NCBI GenBank assembly: GCA_030220185.1
Contig: JASPKZ010010239.1
Span: 466,001-530,000, forward strand
Direction: 5' to 3'
DNA from: Diploptera punctata
Taxonomy: Eukaryota > Arthropoda > Insecta > Blattodea > Blaberidae
DNA length: 64,000 nucleotides
The translations under genes were made by a program, and so were the position numbers. Under the pieces are notes generated by a model. The model did not search any database, was not told where the DNA came from, and saw only the letters and a list, made by a program, of their open reading frames with translations. This document shows, piece by piece, positions 1 to 12,119 of the stretch (the first letter of the stretch is position 1; the number at the start of each line of letters is the position of its first letter).

Positions 1-632
1 ACGCCTGTATAACTAGTTCTGCGCTGAGATTTTGTACAATACTCTCCACATATGTAACAGAATAAATTAGGAGAATCCTTACAGTGGCGAGACATTGCAA
101 AATTATAAAAAACACTAAAACTTACGTATTAAAATATATTATAGTAGACAGTTTTAATTCAATTTCTTTATAATGGTGCAAAATAATGCATATATCGACA
201 CTTCACAATCACAATGATGTAATGTAAGACGAACTGCGCAGAACGAAGTATTACAAGCCATTACTTCACGTATTTGACAGTGGCAATCAGGAAATTTGTA
301 TACCTGTGTATTCCTGAGGGTTTAAAAATCCCTAAGAATAATAAAACCGCGCAAAAGAAAAAGAAGGGTGACCAGTTTGAGAGACAATAGCGCCTGCGAC
401 TCTCACGGAAACGATCACTTCTGCTAAAGGTTGTCGTCGAAATAACTGACTTCGGTTAGGTGATAGGAAAAAACAAATATTTTCGTCTTCTGCGAGTCCG
501 GAAACATAGTTATTGATACATTTCGAACCTGCGAGTAATTCTTTGTTGTTGTGTTAGATTATAATCTACTGTATGATATATCTAGGAAATAATGCAGTTT
601 GGTATTACATATTTTATCGAAACACATCAAAA
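1..632. other. Unassigned AT-rich sequence
   Basis: No open frame, tRNA-like box or repeat shared with the rest of the window was recognised here. The 318-base open frame starting at 573 is explained by the tandem repeat that follows. Confidence 0.5.
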
Positions 633-905
633 CTAGGAAATTATCTCATTTCACGCCTCCCATGTGCTTTGTGTGAAAACCAGATCAATAGACGCCGTCG
701 TTATAAAGTAATACACAAATTATTTGCAATAAAGCTAGAGAATTGTCTCATTTCACGCTCTGTATATACTGTGTGCGAAAACCAGATTAAGACACGCCAA
801 TATTTTAAAGTATTGCGCAAATTACTTAAACTAAAGCTAAAATATCTCATTCACGTCCCTTCACCAATATTCACCAACATTATAAAGTAATGCACGAATT
901 ATTTG
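633..905. repeat. 102-bp tandem repeat, about 2.7 copies
   Basis: Units start at 633, 735 and 837. Each opens with ctag/ctaaa, followed by tctcatttcacg, then a gtgtgaaaaccagat block and a taaagta..acaaatta block. The first two units are exactly 102 bases apart and so are the second and third. Because 102 is a multiple of three, a 105-codon open frame (573-890) carries a 34-residue repeat with CENQI in each unit. I see no coding signature beyond that and regard the frame as a by-product. Confidence 0.8.
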
Positions 906-1021
906 AAATATTTGCATTTATATTATTTTGTACTCTGTATTTATCTTTGTATAATGGTTTCAAAATTATGAGAGCACACATCAGAACAATAATTTAATAT
1001 GAAATTTATTTTAAAATTAAT

Positions 1022-1160
1022 ATGATCAAGCGAGCTGAATCCTGCGGTAGCATTTCAGACTTGTATTCAGAGACCTAATGTTCAAACCCTGGTTTCGATT
1101 AACTTGAGATTTTTTTTTCTGAGTTGCCGAGGATAATTATAGGTTAAAATTTTATTACCG
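1022..1160 (+). mobile_element. Degenerate tRNA-derived SINE head
   Basis: A tRNA-like region has an A-box-like gagctgaatcctgcggtagc and a B-box-like gttcaaaccct about 40 bases later. A short tail (gagttgccgaggataatta) follows. The arms do not fold into a cloverleaf, so it is a SINE relic rather than a tRNA gene. Confidence 0.45.
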
Positions 1161-3086
1161 GGACTTATTTCATTACATTGAATATTAAACAGTAGTATTA
1201 AAATAAATATAAGAAAATGTATTTGGAAGAGTATGTAAAAACAACAATAGTATCATGTAACCCGCTGAAAATGCCTAGAGTCCTAGATGCAATATGATCT
1301 CAGATATTAAAGATTGTTTAAATAAGAATGAAATAATTAATAGTTCTAGACAATATTAGAGTTGTACATTTTGCCTTAGCTTTCCTAATATAAAAGATAA
1401 TTACACCAATCCTATGTTTGATCTTCCATAAAGCATATACTCAGCATGCCTAAGACAAATTACTGCATTATTTTTCACATTTACTCTTTTATCGTCAGAG
1501 AACTCACATTACAAGGTATGGTGGTTCTTCAAATGTAAATTCATAGTGATGGAATTTGTTTTAATCAATCCATTAGATATAAATAATCCGAAAAGGGTAA
1601 GTAATATAACAGCTCTTATAGTAGTACAGAAAATATAAACTTGATCCTAAACTTTATATTTTTTTCTTTTATTTACTGTGATATACAGTACGTTATTTCT
1701 CACAAGGGAACTGTCAACCATTACATGCCGAAACCTACCTTGAAATCTCTTCCAGAGAAGCGTTGTGATGTACTAAGGCCGGTGCCAAAAAAAAACGCCG
1801 TTTGTAAAATGCAAGGCACAGAAATCGAAGTCAGAATCCAGCAATGGAAGCCCACTGTACGGAGTAGACGTACATCCCTACATGAGTTGAGCACAGAGTG
1901 GAGTGAGGCGGGACGCGGCACGGACGGCGGGTAGTGAGGGTTTTCCAGTCTGCCATTACAGGAGTTATATTACTTCCCTATAGATTAATTGAGACATTTG
2001 GCGTTTGATTTTAGTATCTATTGCAGTTAAAAACGGCAGATGTTTTTTTGGACACTGTCTTTGTACATCACAACACTTATCTGGAAGAAATTTCAAGGTA
2101 GGTTTGAGCATGCAATGGTTGGAAGCTGCCTTGTAAGTATTGGCTCTTTTTTATCTGAACATCTTCTAAGTTTATTTTTAAATAACAACAGTAACTATCT
2201 GTTTTAAATTAAATAAAGATGTTGCACTTAGGACAGATGTAATCAGAAAAAAAAAACTGTTATTGTATTCATTATTTATACTTGTAACTATTCCATAAAA
2301 AATATATTGTAGATTATAAGCTATAGTGGAATTTTGCCTGGTAGGTATTAAATCCCATAGTGTAGACTGTAGAGCAACCAAACAAAAGCTATCTCTAATC
2401 CATAAACAGAGTAAGAGAGCCATAATTTCAGCGCGTCAGCATATAAGTGTTGGTATATGATAAAGATAAAGTTTCATTGTAGTTAAACCTGGTATATGTT
2501 GTGTACATATTACTCTACTTTAGCTATGTATGCTATCTCTAAAGTTTGCAATACGACCATAAAATGTTTAGCAGCTGTAGAGAGAATAGCTTCTGAACAA
2601 GGGGGATTAAATTTTTTCTGTAAGAAGAGAAATAAAGAATGCTCTTACATATAATCGTAATATAGATTAGGTCAGAGAAATGAAACAATCATTATACAAA
2701 AATATGTGAATATTGAAATATCTGGAAATTATTTAATTTGTGGTATTATTTTATTTCAAGAAAACTAAGAGTGATCTTGTTATAATGACAAAATATTTCC
2801 ATTTTGAATAAAGTAGTTTACGATTTCATGGGGACTTTTAGCACAATTTGAATTATAGGAACTCCCTTTCCCCTTTCTTATTCTTAGATTAATCTCTTCC
2901 TTTTATGTGACTTCATGTGCTCCATGACACGACCTGTCGGGAGATGATGTTTGAACTTCTGATCTAATGCACACTTTCTTGACCACACAAGTACATGGAG
3001 GGCCTCTTCGAATGAGGGATCAGCTCAAAATGAGACCACCTCCGAAACACATAAGCATAAATTATAATATGCGTATACTAAATGAA
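1160..3086. other. Unassigned sequence
   Basis: Mostly AT-rich with short open frames on both strands and no family match I recognise. A GC-richer patch at about 1725-1945 has overlapping open frames on both strands (1641-1934 plus, 1721-1921 minus). A patch at 2893-3030 reads on the minus strand as a short K/H-rich peptide with scattered Cys and His, but has no proper C2H2 spacing. Neither can be called a gene. Confidence 0.4.
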
Positions 3087-3398
3087 ATACATGTAAGTAA
3101 AGTAAAGTAATCCCACTACAGGCCTCGGGAGGCCCTTGGGGTAGTAGGAGGTTAGGGCTCTCACTTTTTTCTAGACAATCGGCACTTGATGTCAGCCGAG
3201 TTGTCAGCCCTGCGTGACGCCCGCCTTCACCATAGAACAAGCGTCTGGTGCTCATTTCCGTTAGAGGCTGAGTCGACCCCAAGGCCATAGTGCCGACAGA
3301 AGTTTTTGGTCAGTTTAAAAATCCTGACCCCACCGGGACTTGAACCCTCGACCTTCCGACTTGTAGCGCAGTGCCTTAACCACTACGCTATACATGTA
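3087..3398 (-). mobile_element. SINE family A, copy 1, with target-site duplication
   Basis: On the minus strand the element begins with an A box (tagcgtagtggttaaggc) and a B box (gggttcaagtcc). It continues through the family body (ggtcaggatttttaaactgacc, ctcagcctctaacggaaatgag, gtcacgcagggctgacaac) and ends in gtgggattactttac plus tttac repeats. A 9-base direct repeat atacatgta flanks it at 3087-3095 and 3390-3398, giving an element of 294 bp. Full-length compared with the copies at 12127 and 54715. Pol III-type internal promoter inferred from the boxes. Confidence 0.9.
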
Positions 3399-3742
3399 GC
3401 TCAGTAATATAGCGAAAGAATGCATTACAAACTCGTATAATGTGTTTAATCGACACACACTGAAGCTATATAATTGTCCCAATACACGTCTGCTATTACT
3501 TTGTTCAAATGTAGTTTGTAATATGGGAAATAACTTCTGTAATTTTTTCAAAGAAAATAATATAGTATGATCTTTCAAAAGGGGTGAAAACTGTAGGGAT
3601 ATGATATAAAAATGAAACGAAGTAAGTAAACAAAGATCCTGAAATTATTCGGTCACACGAAGCTTTCTTTTCTCACTAAATATCAAATTCAAATGAATCA
3701 GTGACAATTTAATTTAATCTATCAATTACGAAACAATAACTA
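3399..3742. other. Unassigned sequence
   Basis: No repeat, RNA or coding signal recognised. Confidence 0.5.
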
Positions 3743-4868
3743 CAGTAAAAGCTCCTTATTCGCGGGGGATATGTTCCACAAAAATGTCGCGAATACAGAA
3801 ATCGCGAATATGGAATGGTAATTTGTGTGGGTATATAGGGGAAACTTTCCAAGATTACAAAATAAAATTAATTAATGAGAGATGTTGAACAATTTCTTTT
3901 AACTATTACTGTCAGCTTAAGGCAAGGGCTTAAAGAACTTAATAATTTTTTCCTGTTTTGCAGGTTTTAAAAAATCTTTCAATTAAGATCGATCTTCACC
4001 TGGGAATTCTGCGATAGAATTCCTTATTTTGTATTCTTTGGATCATTCTTGACTTCTTCTTCTTCTTCTTCTTCCTTCCAAGGTCTGTTACGATCCTATA
4101 GAAAATTTTCCCTCCAGCGTTTCATAGGACGGCCCAGTGATCTTCGTCCTCTTGGTATATAGCTAATTATAAACAGCTTTGGGGATCCGATTTGAACAAC
4201 ATTCTTTCAAGATGGTGTTTTCCAATTTATTTGGTACTGTTTAATATGTTCCAAAATTGGCGTAGTCTTCAATTCTTTTAAGATATCGGTGTTCCTTTTT
4301 TCGATTTCATCTGGTGTAACCCGCTGTTCTGCGCATGAATCTCATTTCACAATCCGTTATTCTGCTTTCATGTCAGCGTGATATAGAAGCAAATGGCTCG
4401 TCAAAGCGTAAACGGTAAACTTTTTTTCTGCTTCGGAACTAATTTTCTTTCCTTTTGCTCGACAACAAAGCAGAAGAGACACATTTTATTCAATCAAAAT
4501 TATTGTAAACAATGATAAGTTGAAACAATAAAACACCGATCGTGGCGAGGGCGGCATTTATCATCGGACATAGCGGCATTTGAAATACTGCGGCGGTAGA
4601 TTTAACAACGAACTTTAGGCTTAGTGACTACAAGGTTTGTTTTACTTTGATATTAATTTGTCCACTGGATTTGAATCGCTCTTTATAAAAACCTCCTTGG
4701 CACGTAGCTGAAGTAAAAAAAAATGCGGATGCGTTAATAAAGGATACTAATCCTTCTAATATACCGACTGGATCCGCAAATAATTAAATTTTTAACTGCG
4801 GATACTGGAACTGTATCTCAATTTTTTAACTCGCGAATAATGAAACCGTGGATAAGGAGCTTATACTG
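3743..4868. mobile_element. Non-autonomous pogo/Tigger-type DNA element
   Basis: Inverted ends: cagtaaaagctccttattcg at 3743 and, reading inward from 4868 on the other strand, cagtataagctccttatcca. The CAGTA...CTCC..TTATCCGCGG style terminus is typical of pogo/Tigger/jerky-type Tc1-mariner elements, which make TA duplications. Left flank is TA; the right flank appears mutated to CA. Subterminal blocks rich in gcgaata / gcggata recur near both ends. No transposase frame remains. A LINE 3' end sits inside at about 4043-4340. Confidence 0.65.
4043..4340 (-). mobile_element. LINE 3' end, (GAA)n tail, minus strand
   Basis: Starts with a cttcttcttcttcttcttc tract and then ccttccaaggtctgttacgatcctat. 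The same opening, a cttcttc tract then ggtctgttacggtctcaa, recurs at 53935 and, weaker, at 63415 and 55470. This is how the 3' terminus of a minus-strand LINE looks. No protein can be followed. It lies inside the pogo-type element, so it is the younger insertion. Confidence 0.55.
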
Positions 4869-5389
4869 CATTTAAATGCAAACAAAGAAAACACAAATTA
4901 TACAATAAGCATTGATCAGCAAATTCACTGCTCATGAGAAGGTGTTCATGGAAGCGCCACTTTGAAAGTACTCGTACCTGATTGGTTGGTATGACATATG
5001 TGACTTTTGGATTGCCTACAGGTTTGTTTCAAGGCATGTACAGAAACTCCCCTTCCCCTCTTGTCTAGGAATTAGCACTTAGTATTCAGCGAGCAGCAAC
5101 CGAACAAAAAGTTGACATTACGTAATCGGTCAATATCAGTACATAAATTCTGTGCATATGATTTAACTTATATGCTGGCATTTTTAAAATAGATGCATTT
5201 GATTATTTTTATATTATGTCTCTCTGTACCCGTATATCCCCTTGTGGTGCAAGATGCTCCCTTCTGGCAGTTACTTAGCCAAGCTATTTTATTTATGCTT
5301 ATTTATTATATATGTTTTCGAGTAATACGTTTTAGCTCATCGTCTCAAAAATACACCTAGTATACCCCTCACATGTTAGTAGGATGCGA
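4869..5389. other. Unassigned sequence
   Basis: No recognisable feature. Confidence 0.5.
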
Positions 5390-5575
5390 AAGGCTGATTA
5401 AAAGTTGCGCAGAGCCTTTAATTTAGGCTTGAGGATCTTTTAGGAGATTCCGAAAATATTCTGACTTGCGATCCATGGTTTAAGGTCCCTCCCAGAGAAC
5501 CTGTCCCTTGGATTTTTCCATAAAAATCCATATAACCCGGTCAGGTTTGAACCCGTGACCCTCGAAACCAGAGAA
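5390..5575 (-). mobile_element. SINE family D, partial, minus strand
   Basis: Reverse complement matches the family body: gggttcaaacccggccg-like B box (gttcaaacctgaccggg), a gatggatttttatgg block, then ccaagggacagg and ctctgggagggac. Compare the fuller copies at 7786 and 31640. Ends decayed. Confidence 0.6.
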
Positions 5576-6319
5576 AGAAATTAAACCCCTTCAACAACAA
5601 TACCGTTTTTGTTTTGTGTGAGGTTAAACTATTAAAATTATTTTTTATTTATTTTTAAGATGTTTGCCATTGAGAATTAAAGAAATATGTTGTATCACAT
5701 AAGGTTATATTTAGTTGTAAAAGGCATTGAGTTTAAAAACGCATAAATACATAATAGTTTTTAAAAAACTAAAAGAACACGCTTTATTAGAAAACTAAAA
5801 AATGAAAAATAATTTTAATTTCCAATACGCTTGGGATAAAATAAAGTGGTCAACAAAAAAATCATCTCCAACACATATAGAATAAAATTGAGAGTTATCA
5901 ACAAAAAGTAAATTATTTTACCATCAAAAGCGTGGGGTGCTCTATATCAATTAAAATATTTGATAATAAACAGATATTGGTAAAAGTAAGCTCTCTTAGA
6001 AGAAAATGTAAAAGTCATAAAATCACCCCATGCTTTTGTTGGTAAAATTATTTTCTTTTTGTTGATAACTCTAATTTCTTTCTATATGTGTTGGAGATGA
6101 TTTTTTTGTTGACCACTTTATTTTATCCCAAGCGTATTCGAAATTAAAATTATTTTTCATTTTTTAGTTTTCTAATAAAGCGTGTTCTTTTAGTTTTTTA
6201 AAACTATTATTTATTTTTTAGTTTCAATATTTTACAGAATAAGATGAAAATGTAAATATCTTTAAATTCGATACTATTGTAGTATGAGCTAAAAGTAATA
6301 CTCTTCTATAAAAAAAAAA

Positions 6320-6430
6320 CCCTCCCAGCCGGATTTGAATCAGCGACATATGGATTACTGAAATTATATACCACTCAGAGTTCACTGCTCTGCCAACTGA
6401 GCTCTTACAACGATTGACTAAAAACTCGAC
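6320..6430 (-). repeat. tRNA-like segment inside fold-back element
   Basis: On the minus strand: an A-box-like gagctcagttggcagagcag, then after about 45 bases a B box gattcaaatccgg. The matching segment in copy 2 is at about 17050-17145. The interval between boxes is longer than in a real tRNA and the arms do not pair, so it is a tRNA-derived (SINE-like) module and not a tRNA gene. Confidence 0.6.
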
Positions 6431-6459
6431 AAGTCCGCAACCTATTATACCAGTTTTCA

Positions 6460-7100
<641 letters not shown>

Positions 7101-7125
7101 CAAGTCAAGCTAATATAAAGCGTGT

Positions 7126-7785
7126 AAAAATTATAATATTTTATATATTTTAATTTTAAACTACAGAAACGTCGATATCTGTCAGAAGGATTTAATTATG
7201 TTTCCATCCTCTTTTGTAATTCAGGAATGTTGAGAATTTCTCTTTCTTCATATTAATGTTAACAGTGCACATATTGAACTGAAGTGTAAATTTCAGAGAG
7301 GGTGGGAGACACAAAAATTGATGGTGTTGAATGGGGCGCTCAAGGAGGCTCTATTACGCACTAATTAATAAATTATTGCTATGGCATAGTTCCGGAGACA
7401 TTGCGAGTTAATTGCAGCGTCTCCTTTTCATTCTCAGCACGCTGCCTAATCCAACCAACCAACTTTATTTGTGACATCATTCAAATGAAACATCTACAGT
7501 GCATTCCAGAATGCAAGTCAAGAAAGACATAAAGCGCGGTACACAACCTACCAAATTAACTGTGACAAAAAAATTATTAATGTATATTTTCTGAAATTTT
7601 TATAGAGTAAAATAATATAAACTGGTATATACTTTTGGATCTACTTCAAAAGATAATTTATAATCTGTGCTTTTTCCCTGTTTGATATCCTTTCCCCCCT
7701 TATGTTTCTTGACTGGCGAATGTCCAGAACATCCTGGTTGAGATTCGTCATTCATTTTGCCTCTCTTTATTCTGTTATACAATCG
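7126..7785. other. Unassigned sequence with a GC-richer patch
   Basis: No element recognised. A patch at about 7290-7440 is less AT-rich than its surroundings and contains ATTA/TAAT core motifs; it could be conserved non-coding DNA, but nothing proves it. Confidence 0.35.
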
Positions 7786-8145
7786 GTGGCTGTGGGCTAG
7801 TAGTTATGTTCCTTGTCTCTAAATCCGAGGGACGCGGGTTCATACCCGGCCGTGGTCGATGGATATTTATTTTTTATGATGGAAAAATCTAAGGAACATG
7901 TCCTTCGAAAGAGAATTTAAGCCATGGGTCCCGAGTCTGAAGATTTTTAGGCTCGTAAAGAACGATAAGGCTGAAGAAAAAGGCCTCTATGCAAAATTTA
8001 CTGAATTTTCCATTCTAGCATTACTTTGGTTTCCTAGATGTCACTATGATGTCACTGAACCCGAGCCGCTCAATGACATATATCCGAAAACAAGTGTAAC
8101 TAATTTATTATGGTTAAATTTCTCCTCTGTAAGGGGAGACACCTA
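7786..8145 (+). mobile_element. SINE family D, copy with tRNA-like head
   Basis: A box region ggctagtagttatgttcc and B box gggttcatacccggcc, then the body: gatggatatttat, ggaaaaatctaaggaac, gggtcccgagtctgaagatttt, ctcgtaaag, aaggcctctatgcaaaatttactgaattttcc. The same order occurs at 31640, 33001 and (5' truncated) 52965. The 82-codon open frame inside it is not a gene. Confidence 0.8.
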
Positions 8146-8189
8146 AGTTTCGTTGAGAGATACAAGGAAGGACTTATTACTCCACCAAG

Positions 8190-8560
8190 TAGTCTGCACA
8201 GGCGGAAAATATGTTAACTAACATGCTGTCTTTCTCTTACTCTTCCTTACTATGTTGCCACTTCCTGTCGTCTGTATATGTTCTTTGTCTGGCAGGTAGA
8301 GAGCTGATAAATACTATGTACTTTAATGGTCCATACTTCTATGAGGTCATTGGCAAAATGACTAATTTGACAACCATATTACTGTTGGGGTTTCGTGTAG
8401 GAATGGGCTGTCACTTCTCATTAATTGTTGCCACTTGTGATTTATTGTGAAGCTGGTAACGGAGAGACGACAAATACTGTGATTTTAAATGATCCGACCG
8501 CTTGAGCGGTCAGTGCTTAAATGACTAATATGACAACCATGTTAAGATCTTTCGCACGTG
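8190..8560. repeat. Short diverged tandem duplication
   Basis: A block at about 8298-8385 (gataaatactatgtactttaatg...aaatgactaatttgacaaccat) recurs diverged at about 8468-8545 (acaaatactgtgattttaaatg...aaatgactaatatgacaaccat). A small perfect palindrome, ccgcttgagcgg, lies in the second copy. Function unknown. Confidence 0.55.
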
Positions 8561-9594
8561 TTTAGAGATTCTCCGCCCACACTTAAAATTGAACCATTTC
8601 AGTACGTGATCGAATGTACAGTCTTCTCCTGCATCCCTTCCACAGATTCAGTAGTTCGGCGACACTAGCGCTAAAACTCTTCCCCTCCGCCCGTGCACAG
8701 TTAACTTGTTGGTATAATGCTAATATTATTTCATTATACACAATACATTATATAAAACTGACCTGCACTTCACACTACTGCAGCTCAATGCCTAACGCAA
8801 AACAGTAACAACTGCACGTATTGTTAAATAACAATAAGAGTGAACATTAATTTAACTTAACATATTATAAAATCGGAAACAACTAGCGGAAAGAAAAACG
8901 AGCTAATGAAAATCATCGTCCACGGGAAGTCTCTTCTTGACAGCGTATTGAATAACAACATTCAGTTGAAAGTCACACAGTCTCTGTTGACTCGTTTTCG
9001 CACATCTGGAATGCAGTGTAGTATTTCCCCCCTTTTTTCTCATATCTATTTCTTTATAGGACTTAAATTACTGAAAGTAGAGTACAAAAATAATTCTGAA
9101 CCATGAACTCGGAAGATATATCTATATGGAATGGTGTATATATAGTTAGCATAGTTAGAAGTAGATATGGATTGATGTCAAAGATAGCAGAGGACAGCAC
9201 ACTCAGACCTGAGACGCTGATTCAAAACTCACTACCTCACCCTTAATCAAATCAGGATCTCCGGAAACGAAGATAGGGACACATTGGCCTACAGCAGCTG
9301 AGAATGAAATTAAATCTAATGGTAGAGGGAGTTATCAATTAAAAGTTGATTTTTTCTAAACATAAAAGAATTCTCTGGAATTTGCATATTTACCCATTAA
9401 ATAACTCATAATTAAGACGTAAACATACTGAGAACCTTACACGAATAATTTAGAGCGAGATTTTAACCGAATGCAACGACAGATTTGGAGAACAATAAGG
9501 AACAAAGATCGGAGAAGATAAAGGATTTTGCAATGCCAAACAAAATTAAAGAAAGTATATGGGCCCAGTATCTTACAGTTCTTTTTTATCACAA
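8560..9594. other. Unassigned sequence
   Basis: No coding or repeat signal recognised over about 1 kb. Confidence 0.45.
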
Positions 9595-9745
9595 AAAATT
9601 AACATATCTATAATACCGATAGTAACGTTCTCGAAGTGATATTGGAAGTCACAAGTACTGAGAAACTTAAACATAGAAAATCTTTAGGAGATGATGGTAC
9701 GACTAATTCAATGTTAAAATATGGAGTTAGACTCATATCAAAAAA

Positions 9746-10296
9746 TGGTAAAATTCATCATCATCATCTGCATTCATGGATTAGGTCTGTTGACCCGTTC
9801 CGACTTCAGCCCATCTCTTTCTAGGTCTGCCCACATCTCGGGTGCCTTTAGGTTTGTATTTTGTTATTTGTTTTGGATATATTCTGTCTATGTGTTGCTT
9901 CCATTTTTGTCTATATGTATCTATTTTATCAGTTATAGCAAATATTTCAAGTTCCTGTCTTATTTCTGTGTTCTTGATTCTGTCTTCCTTAGTGCACCCT
10001 TTAACAGTCTACTGAAGTTTATGAGTAAGTTATTTTTTACTAGTAGAGGTTACCAGCCTCTAGCCAAACCCCTCTTCCTGGAGGACAGGCAACTGCAATT
10101 TCGGAGTGTTCGTCTCCTAGAGAAGTTGCCTTCACTACGGCTTTGGGGACTTCTCTTCTCCCCACATAACCCTGTGGACGGGACCCTACCCAGGTACTAC
10201 CCACTGGGCGAGTGGGACCTGGAGATCACAAAAGGGCAGGGGCGCCTACTCCCTGGAATGGACTACCTCTTTCAAGGGTACCACTCTGGTAAAATT
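9746..10296 (-). mobile_element. 531-bp LINE insertion in the older LINE
   Basis: Flanked by the 10-base direct repeat tggtaaaatt at 9746-9755 and 10287-10296. The left end is a catcatcatcatc tract (3' tail on the minus strand), then antisense LINE C-terminal sequence to about 10020. The rest (10030-10286) is GC-richer, of unknown origin, with no match elsewhere in the window. A 204-codon plus-strand open frame (9721-10335) crosses all junctions and cannot be a natural gene. Confidence 0.7.
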
Positions 10297-10657
10297 AATT
10301 TTAATAACATAAAAAAAAAGTACCAGATGACCTGAAAGCTACTATCATAATTACAGTCTTCAAGAAAGTAGATAAACAGAAACCAGAAAATTATAAACTA
10401 ATATATTAACTCAATACTCTATTGAAAATAGAATGACAATTTATTCAGCAATAGCTATCTGAAATAAGTTCATTCCTAGATGAACAACAATGGTTTCGAC
10501 TTCATTGATCTATTTTTATAATCGAACAAGTAATAGGAAAATTTATTGGACATAATAAACCTGAATGTTTATATTTTATTAATTTTAAAATGTTTTTGAT
10601 TAGCTGAAAATTAAAATATATTTTAAATATTTTGCGCGGAATGGAATGACTTTATGC

Positions 10658-11008
10658 TTAATGATACAAAAAATCTCCTGGCACGACAGCCTATCATCCG
10701 GCTGCTGGCCTCACATCCACATGTGTCACTCACATAGGTATATGATCATCCAGCCAGTATTGGGGTGACATGTGGTCAGCATGTCGAGTCCCCCAGCCGC
10801 TCTAGCTGATTTTCTCAACCTGGAGCCGCTACTTATTGTAGCTACCCAAATGCCTCACGATGCTGGGTGGGCACCGGTCCCATACTGGCCGAAATACCAT
10901 GAGAAAATTTCTTCCCCCATGGAGACTCGAACCAGCGCAAGTCCCGTAGCTCTGCGCCAAGGTTTCTTACCTTAACCACTAGGCTACGGCGCGGGACGTT
11001 TAATGATA
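10658..11008 (-). mobile_element. SINE family C, copy 1, with target-site duplication
   Basis: The minus strand starts gtcccgcgccgtagcctagtg, has a second box ctggttcgagtctccatggg, and then the family body (gaagaaattttctcatggtatttcgg, gacatgtggttagcatgtcgag-type sequence, acacatgtggatgtgag). Direct repeats ttaatgata at 10658-10666 and 11000-11008 mark the insertion into the LINE relic. Confidence 0.88.
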
Positions 11009-11386
11009 GTTTACTACTAATTTTAACAGAATAAGAGTGGATAGGAAAATATCGGAAAAAATACTAATAATAAAAGAGTTTGGTAAGGAGAATCCCTAAG
11101 TTCATTACTATTCTATTAATGATGATGTAATTATAGAAAACATTAGAATCTAAGTTGGATATAGAATAAGTTACATAGACTTTAATATTGTACACTGTGA
11201 GGATGATGTGCATGTGGTGGCGGATAATATGGATGACTTGCAGATATTATTATATTTATTCTATCTTGGTTGCCGAAATTGCAAGATGAAAATATAAGTA
11301 ATGATTAAATCAGAGACTGAGTAAACATCAAGTGTCCTTAACATGCAAGTTATAACTAGAAAAAAAACAGTAGAACAAGTAATGAT

Positions 11387-12020
11387 GACTATTTAACTCA
11401 TGCCACAAATCCTAGTCAATGACCAATCACGTTTCAATGAATTTTGTTTTACAACCAATGACAGTCGTGTTTCATCTCGCTCTTTATCGATTTTTCTTTA
11501 TCAGCTCCTGCTTTTGTGATAAAGAAAGCTCCTCCTTTTTTAATGTTCTGAACAGGACAGAACATTATTTTTCTCCAACAAATACATTGAATATAGCAAA
11601 TAATGAACAGATTCCTTGATTTTACTGAGTTGTTTACTAAAATAATAATGAATAACCCATAATCTTGATTATGATATATAGTTTGATGTATATCATTATT
11701 TCTCCACTTTGGTACTTTCTTACAATATTGCAATCTTATTTGGCAATAGATAATATGATCTAGTTGTAGTGAATGAACACAACCTCACATCTCTGATTTG
11801 TTTTCAAACATCGCCGTTTAAATTAAATACATAAATACGAGTATTTTAAAATAACTATAGTTAAACAATGATTTGTGAGTAAACAGCTTAATTTTATTCC
11901 TTAAATAGTCCTAACAAATGCCACACTTGATTTGCAAAATCTCTAGATAAATTCAATCCTCACTTCCTGAGTCGTGAATTTATCGATAATTTGGAAATCA
12001 CTCGTTGCATTACTTACGAT
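11387..12020 (+). mobile_element. Hairpin-ended repeat F, copy 1
   Basis: Begins gactatttaactcatgcc and has near its other end the inverse motif ttaaatagtcc (11901-11911). After that comes a terminal hairpin region: aatgccacacttgattt ... gaaatcactcgttgcatt (about 11919-12015). The same plan is seen at 12420-13095 (plus) and 26271-26724 (minus). Non-coding; looks like a MITE. The 66- and 94-codon open frames over it are chance. Confidence 0.75.
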
Positions 12021-12119
12021 AACAATCTGTATGTTGAGGAAACTAGTTGGGGAATACTGTAGAATTCAGTTGTATACTTAAAGAAAACAAACAACGGGAG
12101 TTGCGGAATACATTTTATA

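Larger units (their letters stand above)
9595..11345 (+). mobile_element. Old LINE relic split by two insertions
   Basis: Three pieces of one plus-strand reverse transcriptase can be followed. 9630-9745 reads KLKHRKSLGDDGTTNSMLKYG, as at the start of a LINE RT. 10320-10600 reads VPDDLKATIIITVFKK then PENYKL, the next RT block. 11010-11320 has a decayed YADD box (CEDD) followed by VVADNMDDLQ. The gaps are filled by a 531-bp insertion (9756-10286) and a family C SINE (10667-10999), each with its own target-site duplication. Stops and frameshifts throughout; clade uncertain, Jockey/RTE-like RT. Confidence 0.75.

Noticed and set aside
633..905. CRISPR-like array
   Set aside because: Direct repeats adjoin without spacers, in a eukaryotic context.
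1641..1934. 97-codon frame in a GC-richer patch
   Set aside because: An overlapping frame on the other strand is equally open, with no family or splice support.
2893..3030. C2H2 zinc-finger exon on the minus strand
   Set aside because: Cys and His residues occur, but not with C2H2 spacing in one frame.
6320..6430. Possible tRNA gene
   Set aside because: A and B boxes are present, but stems do not pair and the spacing is too long; it recurs in the second fold-back element.
9721..10335. 204-codon open frame on the plus strand
   Set aside because: It crosses two insertion junctions and lies antisense to a LINE fragment.
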